64,000 nucleotides of DNA, taken from the NCBI GenBank assembly GCA_031271045.1, contig JAISWO010000029.1:49034-113033 (forward strand), in the 5' to 3' direction. A model generated the notes under the pieces. The model saw nothing but the letters and a program-made list of their open reading frames with translations, was not told where the DNA came from and made no database searches. Source of the stretch: Tannerellaceae bacterium. GTDB taxonomy: Bacteria; Bacteroidota; Bacteroidia; Bacteroidales; Tannerellaceae. This document shows, in pieces, positions 41,306 to 50,250 of this stretch (positions are counted from its first letter, which is position 1; each line of letters begins with the position of its first letter). A program made the translations under genes and the position numbers.

Positions 41306-43702
41306 TCACAATCCGAACATAACACTCCCCGCCCGGTAGACAACGAACGACACGATCCATGCCAACAGACAGGTATAGACGATGACAAACACGCCCCATT
41401 TCCACGAGCGGGATTCCTTGGCGATGGCCGTCACCGTAGCAATACAGGGGAAATAGATCAGCACGAACAGCATCAGGCAAAGCGCCGTCAAAGGCGAGAA
41501 GACCGGCAAGCCGTCCGGGCCGGCATCGTTGCGGAGATGGTTGTAAACAGCCTGTTTCTCTGCGTCCGTCTCTGCTTCCTTGCCGATGTACAGTATGTTC
41601 AGCGTACCGACCACCACTTCTTTAGCGGCCATACCGGAGAGCAGGCTGACGCTTGCTTTCCAGTCGAAGCCCAACGGGGCAAAAACCGGCTGGATGGCTT
41701 GTCCGATTTGTCCGATATAAGAGTTCTGCTGGCGGACGGAGGCGTCGGGCTCGTCGGGCTGGAGGGGAAAATAACCCAGGAACCAGACGATGATCGAGGC
41801 CGCCAGGATGATGCTGCCCATCTTGCGAAGGTATTGCTTACCCTTTTCCCACATGTGGATCAGGATCGACCGGACCGTCGGCATACGGTATGGAGGCAGT
41901 TCCATGACAAAGGGCACATCTTCGTCGTTAAACAAAAAACGTTTGAACAGTCGCGCCATCACAACCGCCAGCAGGATCCCCGTGCCGTAAAGCGCCAGCA
42001 TGACGAGGCTTGCCTTCTGCGGAAAGAACGCCGCAGTAAACAGTAAATACACCGGCAGGCGGGCGCTGCAACTCATCAAAGGATTGACAAGCATCGTGAT
42101 CATGCGGCTGTTGCGGCTTTCGATCGTACGCGAAGCCATGATCGCCGGCACATTGCAACCGAAGCCCATCACTAAAGGGATGAACGATTTACCGTGCAGG
42201 CCCATCTTGTGCATGATCTTGTCCATGATGAAAGCTGCCCGCGCCATATAACCCGAATCTTCCATGAACGAGATGAAGAGGTAAAGGATCAGGATATTGG
42301 GAAGGAAGACGATGACGCCGCCCACACCTCCGATGATGCCGCCAACAAGGAGATCTTTCAACGGACCGGATGGCATGGTTCGATGCACCAGGTCGCCTAT
42401 CCAGCCGACAGCGCTCTCGATCCATTCCATCGGGTAAGCGCCCAGGCGGAAGGTGGCCTCGAACATCAGCCACATGAAAAGAATGAAGATCGGGAAACCC
42501 AGCACCTTGTTAGTGACAAAGAGGTCGATGATCTGCGTGCTTTTCATCCGTTGCAGTTTTCCGGGTTCGAATGTCTCGCGCAGAGCGCCTGAGATAAACC
42601 CGTAACGGGCGTCGGTAAACGCCGTCTCGGTATCTTCCTTCAGGATACTTTCTATTTGCGTTGCCTGCTCGTCGCCTTCCTTCAGTACGAGGTTTCCGCC
42701 CGGCAAGCGGGCGACGAAGGCGTTCATCTCAGGGTCGCCCTCGAGCAGTTTGATGGCGAGGTAGCGTTTGGACAGTCCCTTGTCGAGGTGGCAGTGATCC
42801 CTGAGCGACCGGCGGATGAGGGTGATGCCCTTTTCGAGGTCTTCGCCGTAGTTGATATGGATATGGCGCAGGACAGGGTCGGTTTCTTCATACACCTGGA
42901 TGACGCGCCCGAAGAGTTCGCGGATACCGGAGCCGGTTTTGCTGACAGTCGGCACGATGGGTGCGCCGATCATACGGGCCAGCGATTCGTGGTCGAAGCG
43001 GTCGCCTCTCTTCTGTATTGCGTCGTACATATTGAGGGCGATGACCATGCGCAGGTCCATATCGATCAGTTGGGTGGTGAGGTAGAGGTTGCGCTCCAGG
43101 TTCGAGGCGTCGACTACGTTGATGACAACGTCGGGGTGTTCTTCGTTCAGGTGACGGCGCACATAGCGTTCTTCGGGCGAATAGGCGGAGAGGGAATACG
43201 TCCCCGGCAGATCGACGATGCGGAACGTATAGCCATCCTGGCGGAAGACGCCGTCTTTGGCGTCTACGGTGACGCCACTATAATTCCCCACGTGCTCGTG
43301 CGAGCCGGAGGCATGGTTGAAAAGCGTTGTCTTGCCGCTGTTGGGGTTCCCGACCAAGGCAACATTGATGGTCTTGCCTTTTTCGATGGCTATGGATTCG
43401 AGGCGCTCCGCAGGCGAGGAGCCGGCAAAGCCGGAGGGACGGTTGCCGGAGGCGGAGGCAAGTTCCCGGGCGAACTCCGCATGGCTGAGGATTTCGATAA
43501 GGGCTGCCTCACTACGGCGCAGGGATACGTCATAGCCCATTATCTTGTAATGGATCGGGTCGCGTAGTGGTGCATTCTGGATGACCTCTACTTCTTTTCC
43601 GCGGATGAATCCCATCTCGATGATACGTTTGCGAAAGCCTCCGCGGCCCGTCACCTTGACGACGACTCCCTTTTCGCCCGTATGGAGTTCTGATAATTTC
43701 AT
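41306..43702 (-). CDS. feoB: Ferrous iron transport protein, FeoA-FeoB fusion
   Basis: 798 residues from the ATG at 43702; the frame is open to 43798 but this adds an unlikely extension across the promoter. Residues 1-75 are a FeoA SH3-like domain (MKLSELHTGEKGVVVKVTGR, key residues Gly 9 and Gly 19). A linker leads to the FeoB GTPase: G1 ALVGNPNSGKTTLF (115-128), G3 VDLPGTYSLSAYSPEE (about 163), G4-like ALNMYD. Then come about eight or more membrane segments with the nucleoside-recognition-like gate domains and MGFGCNVPAIMASRTIE. It imports Fe(II) through the inner membrane. FeoA fusion is normal for Bacteroidota. Confidence 0.95.
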   Translation of the reverse strand: MKLSELHTGEKGVVVKVTGRGGFRKRIIEMGFIRGKEVEVIQNAPLRDPIHYKIMGYDVSLRRSEAALIEILSHAEFARELASASGNRPSGFAGSSPAERLESIAIEKGKTINVALVGNPNSGKTTLFNHASGSHEHVGNYSGVTVDAKDGVFRQDGYTFRIVDLPGTYSLSAYSPEERYVRRHLNEEHPDVVINVVDASNLERNLYLTTQLIDMDLRMVIALNMYDAIQKRGDRFDHESLARMIGAPIVPTVSKTGSGIRELFGRVIQVYEETDPVLRHIHINYGEDLEKGITLIRRSLRDHCHLDKGLSKRYLAIKLLEGDPEMNAFVARLPGGNLVLKEGDEQATQIESILKEDTETAFTDARYGFISGALRETFEPGKLQRMKSTQIIDLFVTNKVLGFPIFILFMWLMFEATFRLGAYPMEWIESAVGWIGDLVHRTMPSGPLKDLLVGGIIGGVGGVIVFLPNILILYLFISFMEDSGYMARAAFIMDKIMHKMGLHGKSFIPLVMGFGCNVPAIMASRTIESRNSRMITMLVNPLMSCSARLPVYLLFTAAFFPQKASLVMLALYGTGILLAVVMARLFKRFLFNDEDVPFVMELPPYRMPTVRSILIHMWEKGKQYLRKMGSIILAASIIVWFLGYFPLQPDEPDASVRQQNSYIGQIGQAIQPVFAPLGFDWKASVSLLSGMAAKEVVVGTLNILYIGKEAETDAEKQAVYNHLRNDAGPDGLPVFSPLTALCLMLFVLIYFPCIATVTAIAKESRSWKWGVFVIVYTCLLAWIVSFVVYRAGSVMFGL

Positions 43703-43724
43703 GTTTGTAAATAAATTTAGGTCA

Positions 43725-43732
43725 CAAAGATA
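43725..43732 (-). promoter_or_regulatory. -7 box (TATCTTTG, minus strand) of feoAB
   Basis: CAAAGATA on the plus strand, 22 bp upstream of the feoB start, is TATCTTTG on the minus strand. The matching -33 position falls on the edge of the palindrome at 43753-43774. Confidence 0.65.
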
Positions 43733-43752
43733 TGATATTATGCGTCTGCGCT

Positions 43753-43774
43753 CAATACCTAAAAATAGGTATTG
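43753..43774. promoter_or_regulatory. Palindromic operator candidate between feoAB and the divergent secreted-protein gene
   Basis: CAATACCT and AGGTATTG form perfect 8-bp arms around a 6-bp A/T spacer. The site occupies the -33 region of feoAB and ends 9 bp before the -7 box of the divergent gene. TAGGTA half-sites recall the DtxR/IdeR kind of metal-dependent repressor box, which fits an iron-transport gene; a Fur-type site is another option. Iron control of both genes is an inference. Confidence 0.6.
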
Positions 43775-43783
43775 TTTTTTTCT

Positions 43784-43791
43784 TATATTTG
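43784..43791 (+). promoter_or_regulatory. -7 box (TATATTTG) of the first IgGFc-like module
   Basis: TATATTTG matches TAnnTTTG, 33 bp before the ATG at 43825, divergent from the feoAB promoter. Confidence 0.62.
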
Positions 43792-43824
43792 CCCTCAATT
43801 AAAGCACCTAAAAGAATTCGTATT

Positions 43825-44277
43825 ATGAACAAGAATCCCAAAATCCATCCCCTGGGTCTCCTCCTGCTCGTGACCGGGCTTATGTTCTCTGCATGGGGAC
43901 AGGGGCAGGCGCAACAGGCATCCCTCGCCGGAACGTGGACCGTCCGACAGGTTACAATGCAACAGACGGTCGACAACAAGACTTCTTTCCAAACCTTCAG
44001 CGGAACAAGCTCCCTGCAAAGCTTCGTCGAACGCCCCCGCGTGATTGTCATTACGGCAGATAGCCTCACGTTTCGCTACGACAAACGTAGCGAAGCAGGT
44101 CCCTACCGCGTCGAAGGCAACCGCCTGGCAGTACAGCTCGTTACCCAACCCTGCGAGTACGCCTGGCAGATAAACGCCAACGGCGAACTGATCCTCAACC
44201 GCACCGTCAACTACGTGATCAACGACCAAACGACCCGCAAGGTCAAGGACGAGTACATCATCTATGCCCGCAAATAA
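43825..44277 (+). CDS. Small secreted protein of the IgGFc module (copy 1)
   Basis: 150 residues from the ATG at 43825, whose signal peptide ends near SAWGQGQAQQ. The mature part is a compact beta-rich domain with the pattern LAGTWTVRQVTMQQ, VIVITADSLTFRYD, GPYRVEGNRLAVQL and DEYIIYARK, reminiscent of a lipocalin-like or small barrel fold. No family name is recognised with confidence. It is paralogous to the product at 46418. It precedes an IgGFc-binding-like gene by 29 bp, and the pair is duplicated in tandem. Confidence 0.8.
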   Translation: MNKNPKIHPLGLLLLVTGLMFSAWGQGQAQQASLAGTWTVRQVTMQQTVDNKTSFQTFSGTSSLQSFVERPRVIVITADSLTFRYDKRSEAGPYRVEGNRLAVQLVTQPCEYAWQINANGELILNRTVNYVINDQTTRKVKDEYIIYARK

Positions 44278-44306
44278 GCCACCTAACCCTTTCACACTCT
44301 CACATA

Positions 44307-46265
44307 ATGAAACAATATATCCTGTTTCTTACCCTGGCATTGCTTGCATTTGCCCCGGTCGCCACGGCGCAGGTATCCACGCAGGGTACCGACTTCTACG
44401 TCGCCTTCGGGCGTAATGCCAAATACGAAAATGTCGCCCTTACTTTCCAGATAAGAATCGTCGCCACACAGGCGGCAGACGTCACCCTGACCTTCAAGGC
44501 CGGCATTCCTGCCGTCAACCTGACTATCGACGCCGGCGAAGTGTACACCTATCAACTGAGCAATGTGCAACGGGACAGCGTCTATTCGGGCGACACCGGC
44601 ACGTCCAACCGCTCGCTACGTATACAATCAACCACACCGGTCTCCGTCTATGCCCTCAACCAAAGATCTGCAACCACTGATGCTACCAACCTCTTGCCTG
44701 TCGACAACCTGGGGACGGATTACTACCAGATCTCATACATCGGAGTAAATACTAATTTTGCGGACGGTTACGAGGTGGTCGCTACACAAGACGGTACGAA
44801 TATTTACGAAGACGGAACCTGGATGGCCACGCTCGACGCAGGGCAGGTCTATGCCGCCTACTATCACGGCGCAGACCTGACCGGAAGTCATATCACCTCC
44901 GACAAACCCATTGCCCATTTCGTGACCAACGATTGCACAAACGTACCCACCACAGCCGGGGCTTGCGACTGCCTCTTCCAGCAGACGGTTCCGGTCAATG
45001 CCTGGGGGAATACCTTCCTGGTGCCCGTCACACGACGCGGACGGGAGCGGATCCGCATCGTCGCCTCGCAGGATAATACGACCGTCTCCCAGACTGGAGG
45101 CGTCATCAAGACCGACGGCGGAGGCGGGGCGCAGAATCCGACTAATACGGCTTCCTTCGTCCTCAATGCCGGGCAGTATGCGGAGTTTGAGATTACCCTG
45201 GCCGGCGGAGGGGGTTATGTCACTGCCGACCGGCCCGTCGCAGTGGCTGCCTACCTGACCGGAACAACCTATTCCGGCCTGACTGTCTCAAACGGCGACC
45301 CGGCCATGGCCTGGGTCTCGCCCATCGAACAGACAATCAACGGGGCCGCCATCGCTCCCTTCGCTCCCTTAGGGACGACGAACCTGAACGAACATCACGC
45401 GCTGATTGTGACTGCCACCGCTACGCGCGACCAGACTACCGTGGCCATCGGTACGGCTCCGCCCGACACGCTCTCAGAAGGCACCTGGACGACCGGCAAC
45501 GGGACGGCCGGCAGCGCCTTGTCCTTCTACTCAATGCCGCTGACGGACTGGACGGCGTCTTATTATTTTGCCAACCCCAACGGGCTGGTCGTTATGGGAT
45601 ACGGATTGGGAAGCGCCGAGTCGTACTACTATCTGGCCGGAGCCTCGACGCGCAACCTCGACGTGGCTTTCTACGTCAACGATGTCCATTACCAGGATGT
45701 CGACGGGGAGGTGTTCTGCGAGCCACAGTCGTTCGCTTTCCGCGCCGCCATACAGTATGCCATGAGTACGACGCCAGGCTATCTCCGGTGGTACATCAAC
45801 GGAACGGAGATGCTTATGGCGCGCGACCTCCTGGAGTGGAACTACACCCTCCCGCCGGCCACATACGAAATTGAGGTGAGCGTACTGGACCTGCAAAACC
45901 AGACGCACACGATCTCGACCACCTTCACGGTCAATTCCCCCCTCGCGCCCGGCGTCATCGGCACGGAACAGGTCGTCTGCACCGGTACAGCCCCGGCAGC
46001 GCTGACTCTCACAACACCTCCGAGCGGAGGGGCAGGGGTCTACACCTATCAGTGGCAAACGAGCGCCGACGGCGTTACGTGGACGGACATTCCGGGCGCA
46101 ACCCAGGCATCCTATACGCCCGACGCCCTGACGTCGACCACCTACTTCCGCCTTGCGGTCACCAGCGGCACGTGCGGCACGGAGGCGACGGCGCCGGTTC
46201 TGATCACGGTCAGCAGTTGCGTCATGCCGGTCAACCCCCACCTGCGCTCGCAGGTCATGCCCTGA
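44307..46265 (+). CDS. IgGFc-binding-like secreted protein (copy 1)
   Basis: 652 residues. Signal peptide (about 1-21, ending PVATAQ), then the IgGFc-binding N-terminal type domain starting VSTQGTDFYVAFGRN and continuing through RIVASQDNTTVSQTGGVI and GGGGYVTADRPVAVAAYLTG to about residue 470. An Ig-like module near 550-640 (TYQWQTSADGVTWTDIPG) follows. The end is VMPVNPHLRSQVMP, with no obvious T9SS sorting domain. Homologues with this domain are found on mammalian mucus proteins and in Bacteroidetes secreted proteins; the ligand here is unknown. It is 3' to the small secreted gene and the same pair follows as a second copy. Confidence 0.82.
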   Translation: MKQYILFLTLALLAFAPVATAQVSTQGTDFYVAFGRNAKYENVALTFQIRIVATQAADVTLTFKAGIPAVNLTIDAGEVYTYQLSNVQRDSVYSGDTGTSNRSLRIQSTTPVSVYALNQRSATTDATNLLPVDNLGTDYYQISYIGVNTNFADGYEVVATQDGTNIYEDGTWMATLDAGQVYAAYYHGADLTGSHITSDKPIAHFVTNDCTNVPTTAGACDCLFQQTVPVNAWGNTFLVPVTRRGRERIRIVASQDNTTVSQTGGVIKTDGGGGAQNPTNTASFVLNAGQYAEFEITLAGGGGYVTADRPVAVAAYLTGTTYSGLTVSNGDPAMAWVSPIEQTINGAAIAPFAPLGTTNLNEHHALIVTATATRDQTTVAIGTAPPDTLSEGTWTTGNGTAGSALSFYSMPLTDWTASYYFANPNGLVVMGYGLGSAESYYYLAGASTRNLDVAFYVNDVHYQDVDGEVFCEPQSFAFRAAIQYAMSTTPGYLRWYINGTEMLMARDLLEWNYTLPPATYEIEVSVLDLQNQTHTISTTFTVNSPLAPGVIGTEQVVCTGTAPAALTLTTPPSGGAGVYTYQWQTSADGVTWTDIPGATQASYTPDALTSTTYFRLAVTSGTCGTEATAPVLITVSSCVMPVNPHLRSQVMP

Positions 46266-46289
46266 GAACCCCGCGGCAAAAGAAAAACA

Positions 46290-46330
46290 ACCCCCGGCAC
46301 TCCACAGGTGAGCGCCGGGGGTTTGTGCAT
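46290..46330 (+). terminator. Terminator of IgGFc module copy 1
   Basis: CCCCCGGC at 46291 pairs with GCCGGGGG at 46314-46321 around a short loop, followed by TTTGTG. It separates the two duplicated modules. Confidence 0.82.
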
Positions 46331-46379
46331 AAGGGCTTCGCTTAAACTCCATGGTGTTGTATATTCTGGATATATTCTT

Positions 46380-46387
46380 TACATTTG
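46380..46387 (+). promoter_or_regulatory. -7 box (TACATTTG) of IgGFc module copy 2
   Basis: TACATTTG, with TTG at 46357-46359 in the -33 region (20-bp spacer), 30 bp before the ATG at 46418. Confidence 0.62.
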
Positions 46388-46417
46388 CCGCAATAAACTC
46401 AAATAAAGAATTACTTC

Positions 46418-46903
46418 ATGAACAAGAACAAAAACAAAAAATTCTATTTCCTATGCCTCGTCCTCCTTCTGGCAGGTCTCTCGTCCCACAGCAGTGGACA
46501 ATCGCTGGAGATGTTTTTAACCGGGACGTGGATCGTCCGCCAAGACTCGGTGCAGAAGACGACTGACAATGTAAATTCTATTCAAAACTTTACCGCCACA
46601 AGTCGGATGAATGGCTTAGCCGGACGGCCCCGCTCTATCGTCATTACGCCCGACAGCCTCACGTTACGCTACGACGGTTACAGCGAAAGCGGTCCTTACA
46701 GCATTGAAGGGAACTGTCTGTGGTTCCAATTCGACCTCCGCCCTTGCGAGTTCACCTATTACCTGACCGGCGACGGCGGTTTGATCCTGAGCAGCACGGG
46801 CGACTACACGATCGACGACCTGATGACCGGCAAGACTGAGGATCCTTACACCATCTATGCCCGGAAGCAAGAGACACAAACTTCTGATACGGTTTATCCA
46901 TGA
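46418..46903 (+). CDS. Small secreted protein of the IgGFc module (copy 2)
   Basis: 161 residues, paralogue of the 43825 product. Signal peptide ends around SSHSSGQ; mature part repeats the pattern LTGTWIVRQDSVQK, SIVITPDSLTLRYD, GPYSIEGNCLWFQF and PYTIYARK. The stop overlaps the ATG of the next gene (ATGA at 46900-46903), so translation of this copy is coupled to its IgGFc partner, unlike copy 1. No function is known. Confidence 0.8.
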   Translation: MNKNKNKKFYFLCLVLLLAGLSSHSSGQSLEMFLTGTWIVRQDSVQKTTDNVNSIQNFTATSRMNGLAGRPRSIVITPDSLTLRYDGYSESGPYSIEGNCLWFQFDLRPCEFTYYLTGDGGLILSSTGDYTIDDLMTGKTEDPYTIYARKQETQTSDTVYP

Positions 46904-48861
46904 AAAAGTACACCTTGTTTCTCGCCCTGACATTCCTGTCCTTCGCCCAGGCCGCCCGGGCACAGGTCTCTACACAGGGAACGGACTTCTACGTCGCCTT
47001 CGGACAAAACCTCAACACGGCGTCGGCCGGCCTTACCCTTACGATACGGATTGTGGCTACACAGGATGCGGATGTCACGCTTACGTTCAATGCGAACAGT
47101 TCGACAATCTCCAACATTCACCTCAATGCAGGGGAAGTGCGTACCATAGTCCTGGATGCTACCCAAAGAGCGAATGTGTATTCCAATTCTACCGGCACGA
47201 ACTCGAACTCGCTGCGCGTACAGTCTACCTCCCCGGTTTCTGTCTATGCCCTCAACGATGTGCGTGGTAGTGCGGATGCGACCAATGTATTGCCTGTCCC
47301 TACCCTGGGGACGGAGTATTACCATTTTTCATACCCCGGAACCAGCGGCGCCGATGGGTACCTGGTCATTGCCACCGAAGCCAATACGACGGTTTATGAG
47401 GGCAGCACGCTGATGGCTACCCTGGATGCCGGACAGGTCTATGCAAACTATGGCTCCACCAATGCGACCGGGAAACACGTCACCTCGAATCATCCGGTGG
47501 CCTATTTCATTGCCTGCAACTGGACCACGATAACTTCCGGCGTGTGTTGCGGCGAAGGTTTGTACCAACAGATGGTACCGGTCGACGCCTGGGGGAATAC
47601 TTTCTTAGTGCCCGTCACCCTCCGCGGAATAGAACGGGTACGCATCATCGCCTCGCAGGACGGAACCCAGATATCCCAGACCGGAGGCGTCATCAAGACC
47701 GACGGGGGGAGCGGAGCGCTGAACCCCGCCAATGGCAATTCCTTTACGCTCAACACCGGTCAGATGGTGGAACTTGAGATCCGCCTCACTACCGGGGGGT
47801 GCTATATCACGTCCAACAAGCCCATCGGTGTGGTGTCGTACTTAGTGGGAGCGAATTATACCGGCCTGACCGTCTCGAAAGGAGACCCGGCTGTGGCCTG
47901 GATCCCGCCCATTGAACAGACCATCAACGCGGCCGCTATCGCGCCCTTCGTGCCGGGAGGGACGTCCTTATTGGACGAGCATCACGTCTTGATTGTCACC
48001 CCGACGGTTACGCGCGACCTGACCACCGTGACTATCGGAGGCTCCAGTACGCCTGCCGCCCTTTCGGGGGGAACCTGGACCACCGGCAACGGAACGGACG
48101 GAAGCGCTTATTCCTTCTACTCCCTTCCGTTGACCAATACCACTGACGCGTACTATTTCACCAATCCCTTCGGTTTGTTCGCCTTGGGATACGGACTGGG
48201 ATACATTACAGGATGGGGCGAGTCGTACTATTACATTGCCGGATCCTCCCTCCGCAAGCTGGATGCGGCTTTTTATGTCAATGACGTCCATTACCAGGAC
48301 ATCGACGGGCAGGAGGTTTGTTCCTCATCGCTCCATTTCAACGCCGTCACACAATATGCCATGAGTTCGACGCCCGGTTACCTCCAGTGGTACATCAATG
48401 GAGCGGAGGAGACCGCCGCCCGCGACCTCCTGGAATGGGACAAAACCCTCGCGCCGGGCACCTACACAGTCGAAATGCGTGTGCTCGATATGCAAAACCA
48501 GACGCAAACGATTTCCTCTACCTTCACCATCAGTTCCGTCCTCACTCCCGGCACCGCCGGCCCGGCACAAGTCGTCTGCACCGGTACCGCGCCCCAGGCG
48601 CTTGCCCAGACGACGCTTCCCAGCGGTGGAACCGGCTCGTACACCTACCAGTGGCAAACGAGCGCCGACAATGTGACGTGGGGGAATATCTCCGGCGCAA
48701 ATGCGACGTCCTATACCCCCGGCGTTCTGACATCGAACGCCTATTTTCGCCTCTTAGTCATCAGTGGCACGTGCGGCAGGGAGGCGACGGCACCGGTCCT
48801 GATCTCGGTCAGCAACTGCGTCATGCCGGTCAACCCCTACCTGCGGACTGTGATTCATTAA
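46900..48861 (+). CDS. IgGFc-binding-like secreted protein (copy 2)
   Basis: 653 residues, colinear paralogue of the 44307 product along its length. Signal peptide ends near AARAQ, then VSTQGTDFYVAFGQN opens the IgGFc-binding-type domain, with RIIASQDGTQISQTGGVI and CYITSNKPIGVVSYLVG, and an Ig-like end TYQWQTSADNVTWGNISG and NCVMPVNPYLRTVIH. No sorting domain is seen in either copy. It ends before a strong terminator at 48882-48924. Sequence divergence between the copies suggests an old duplication maintained by selection. Confidence 0.82.
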   Translation: MKKYTLFLALTFLSFAQAARAQVSTQGTDFYVAFGQNLNTASAGLTLTIRIVATQDADVTLTFNANSSTISNIHLNAGEVRTIVLDATQRANVYSNSTGTNSNSLRVQSTSPVSVYALNDVRGSADATNVLPVPTLGTEYYHFSYPGTSGADGYLVIATEANTTVYEGSTLMATLDAGQVYANYGSTNATGKHVTSNHPVAYFIACNWTTITSGVCCGEGLYQQMVPVDAWGNTFLVPVTLRGIERVRIIASQDGTQISQTGGVIKTDGGSGALNPANGNSFTLNTGQMVELEIRLTTGGCYITSNKPIGVVSYLVGANYTGLTVSKGDPAVAWIPPIEQTINAAAIAPFVPGGTSLLDEHHVLIVTPTVTRDLTTVTIGGSSTPAALSGGTWTTGNGTDGSAYSFYSLPLTNTTDAYYFTNPFGLFALGYGLGYITGWGESYYYIAGSSLRKLDAAFYVNDVHYQDIDGQEVCSSSLHFNAVTQYAMSSTPGYLQWYINGAEETAARDLLEWDKTLAPGTYTVEMRVLDMQNQTQTISSTFTISSVLTPGTAGPAQVVCTGTAPQALAQTTLPSGGTGSYTYQWQTSADNVTWGNISGANATSYTPGVLTSNAYFRLLVISGTCGREATAPVLISVSNCVMPVNPYLRTVIH

Positions 48862-48881
48862 GGTTTGTGTGTGGTCGGACA

Positions 48882-48924
48882 ATAAGCATCCCCCGTCGCT
48901 CTTGGGTAAGAGTGGCGGGGGATT
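48882..48924 (+). terminator. Terminator of IgGFc module copy 2 (left member of a perfect 43-bp direct repeat)
   Basis: CCCCCGTC and, near the other end, GGCGGGGG plus CTCTT/AAGAG form the stem, followed by ATTTATT. The whole 43-bp segment is repeated exactly at 50251-50293, on the far side of the next two genes. Confidence 0.85.
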
Positions 48925-49061
48925 TATTCCTTATGCATCTCAATAAAGAGGAAAAAATGAGCCTTTATTGAAAAAATAGCTGCAATATGTTGGCAAATAA
49001 ATTTTTATTGCTAAATTGCGGCGTTTTTTGGGAATAATGTGTATTGAACAAAACTGTTTAC

Positions 49062-49568
49062 ATGAACAAGAATTACATTAAATTGATAGTCGGGTTGCTG
49101 TCCGCACTTTGGGTCGGCGCTATCTTGACGTTTGCTTATCCTCAGGCTTTCAGTTGTATTGTTCTGCAAGGCGATGTTTCATGGTGCTCTTGGGTTCATT
49201 CTTTGAAATTAGAAACCCGCACCTCATTCATCGTTAACGTGGGAATTGTAACTATGCTCCTCTTTGATTACTTTGTATCAAGGTCTAGGTCTAGGTATGA
49301 CGGCAAGAAGGTGCTCACGGTTGTTTTCTCAGTCGCTTTTTTAAATCTCTTATTAACGATTGCAATTTATATGTTCGCAACTGTACGTGGAGATTTGCGA
49401 TCTGAACTTATTTTATCGATAAGCCTTGTGATATTTCTACTTTCGCTTATCACACAGAAGTTTCTGGCAATAAAGTGTGAGTTTCGCCCCATAGAACTGG
49501 CGACACTACCTCCAAGTAAGGTTGCACACACACCACACAACCTCCAAGTAAGGTTGCCCCTGATATAA
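49062..49568 (+). CDS. Four-helix membrane protein, family unknown
   Basis: 168 residues from the ATG at 49062; the frame also opens at an upstream TTG (49044), which is less likely. Four hydrophobic segments are visible (YIKLIVGLLSALWVGAILTF, FIVNVGIVTMLLFDYF, VLTVVFSVAFLNLLLTIAIY, LILSISLVIFLLSLI). No motif is recognised. The last 22 residues come from an 18-bp direct duplication (49508-49525 and 49540-49557), so the natural C-terminus may have been altered. The gene starts 40 bp before a S24-like gene and both lie between the two identical terminators. Confidence 0.7.
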   Translation: MNKNYIKLIVGLLSALWVGAILTFAYPQAFSCIVLQGDVSWCSWVHSLKLETRTSFIVNVGIVTMLLFDYFVSRSRSRYDGKKVLTVVFSVAFLNLLLTIAIYMFATVRGDLRSELILSISLVIFLLSLITQKFLAIKCEFRPIELATLPPSKVAHTPHNLQVRLPLI

Positions 49569-49607
49569 GTAAATAAAGAATAAATAATAAATAAACAGGA
49601 TTTGAAT

Positions 49608-50120
49608 ATGGAAGTATTAGCATTGTTATTACCATTGTCACTTTTAGCAGGCGCGTTTCTCGTGGCTTTCATTGGTAAACAGAGTGTTCGTTATGTGCAA
49701 GCAGGTAATATTGACGATGTCCACGCCGAAGATACGCCAAAACAGGTTGATATCTTTGATACCTTTACTTACAAAGGCACACATGTAAACCGGAAGGATT
49801 ATGACGTTAGGGTGGTAAGTGGAAATTGCATGTGGCAGAGAAAAATTCGCTCCGGCGACATTGTATTTATACGGAAAATCGAAGACGACGAGGGTAGAAG
49901 ATCTATTCAGCCGGGCGATGTTTTACTTGTCAGATCCAATTTTGGAGATAAGTTGCGGGAGTTTTACGCTTGGATAGGCGAGGGCAAGGATAGGATAGAT
50001 ACGTTTCGCTATTTAGATGATGGCTCGATTAGGCATACGAACCAGGATGATAGCCCTGGTCCTTTAGGCCGCCCATTATCGGATGTTATCGGTAAAGTCG
50101 AATACTGTAAGCACTACTAA
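49608..50120 (+). CDS. Membrane-anchored S24/S26-like protein with Cys in the nucleophile position
   Basis: 170 residues. A single N-terminal membrane helix (LALLLPLSLLAGAFLVAFIG) is followed by a soluble domain that looks like a LexA/signal-peptidase fold: VRVVSGNCMWQRKIRSGDIVF recalls the family V.G.SM....I.dGD.V (here Ser is replaced by Cys), and IQPGDVLLVRSNFGDKLREFY supplies a possible catalytic Lys. Either it is an inactive relative or a Cys-Lys protease. ATG at 49608 is used, preceded by CAGGA. The ending YCKHY has another Cys. Probably cotranscribed with the preceding membrane protein. Confidence 0.62.
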   Translation: MEVLALLLPLSLLAGAFLVAFIGKQSVRYVQAGNIDDVHAEDTPKQVDIFDTFTYKGTHVNRKDYDVRVVSGNCMWQRKIRSGDIVFIRKIEDDEGRRSIQPGDVLLVRSNFGDKLREFYAWIGEGKDRIDTFRYLDDGSIRHTNQDDSPGPLGRPLSDVIGKVEYCKHY

Positions 50121-50250
50121 ACGTCAGGGATATACTCCATTACCGTTTCCTCAGCAAACATCTCGATCTTCTGTGTTGCTGAGGTTTTTTTATGCCCAAT
50201 TATATAACTCTACGAAAGCCAGGCACTTCAATATGGTGGAATAATGGTTT

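Noticed and set aside
42656-43567. 303-codon antisense frame
   Set aside because: Antisense to the feoB GTPase region, which has clear G motifs.
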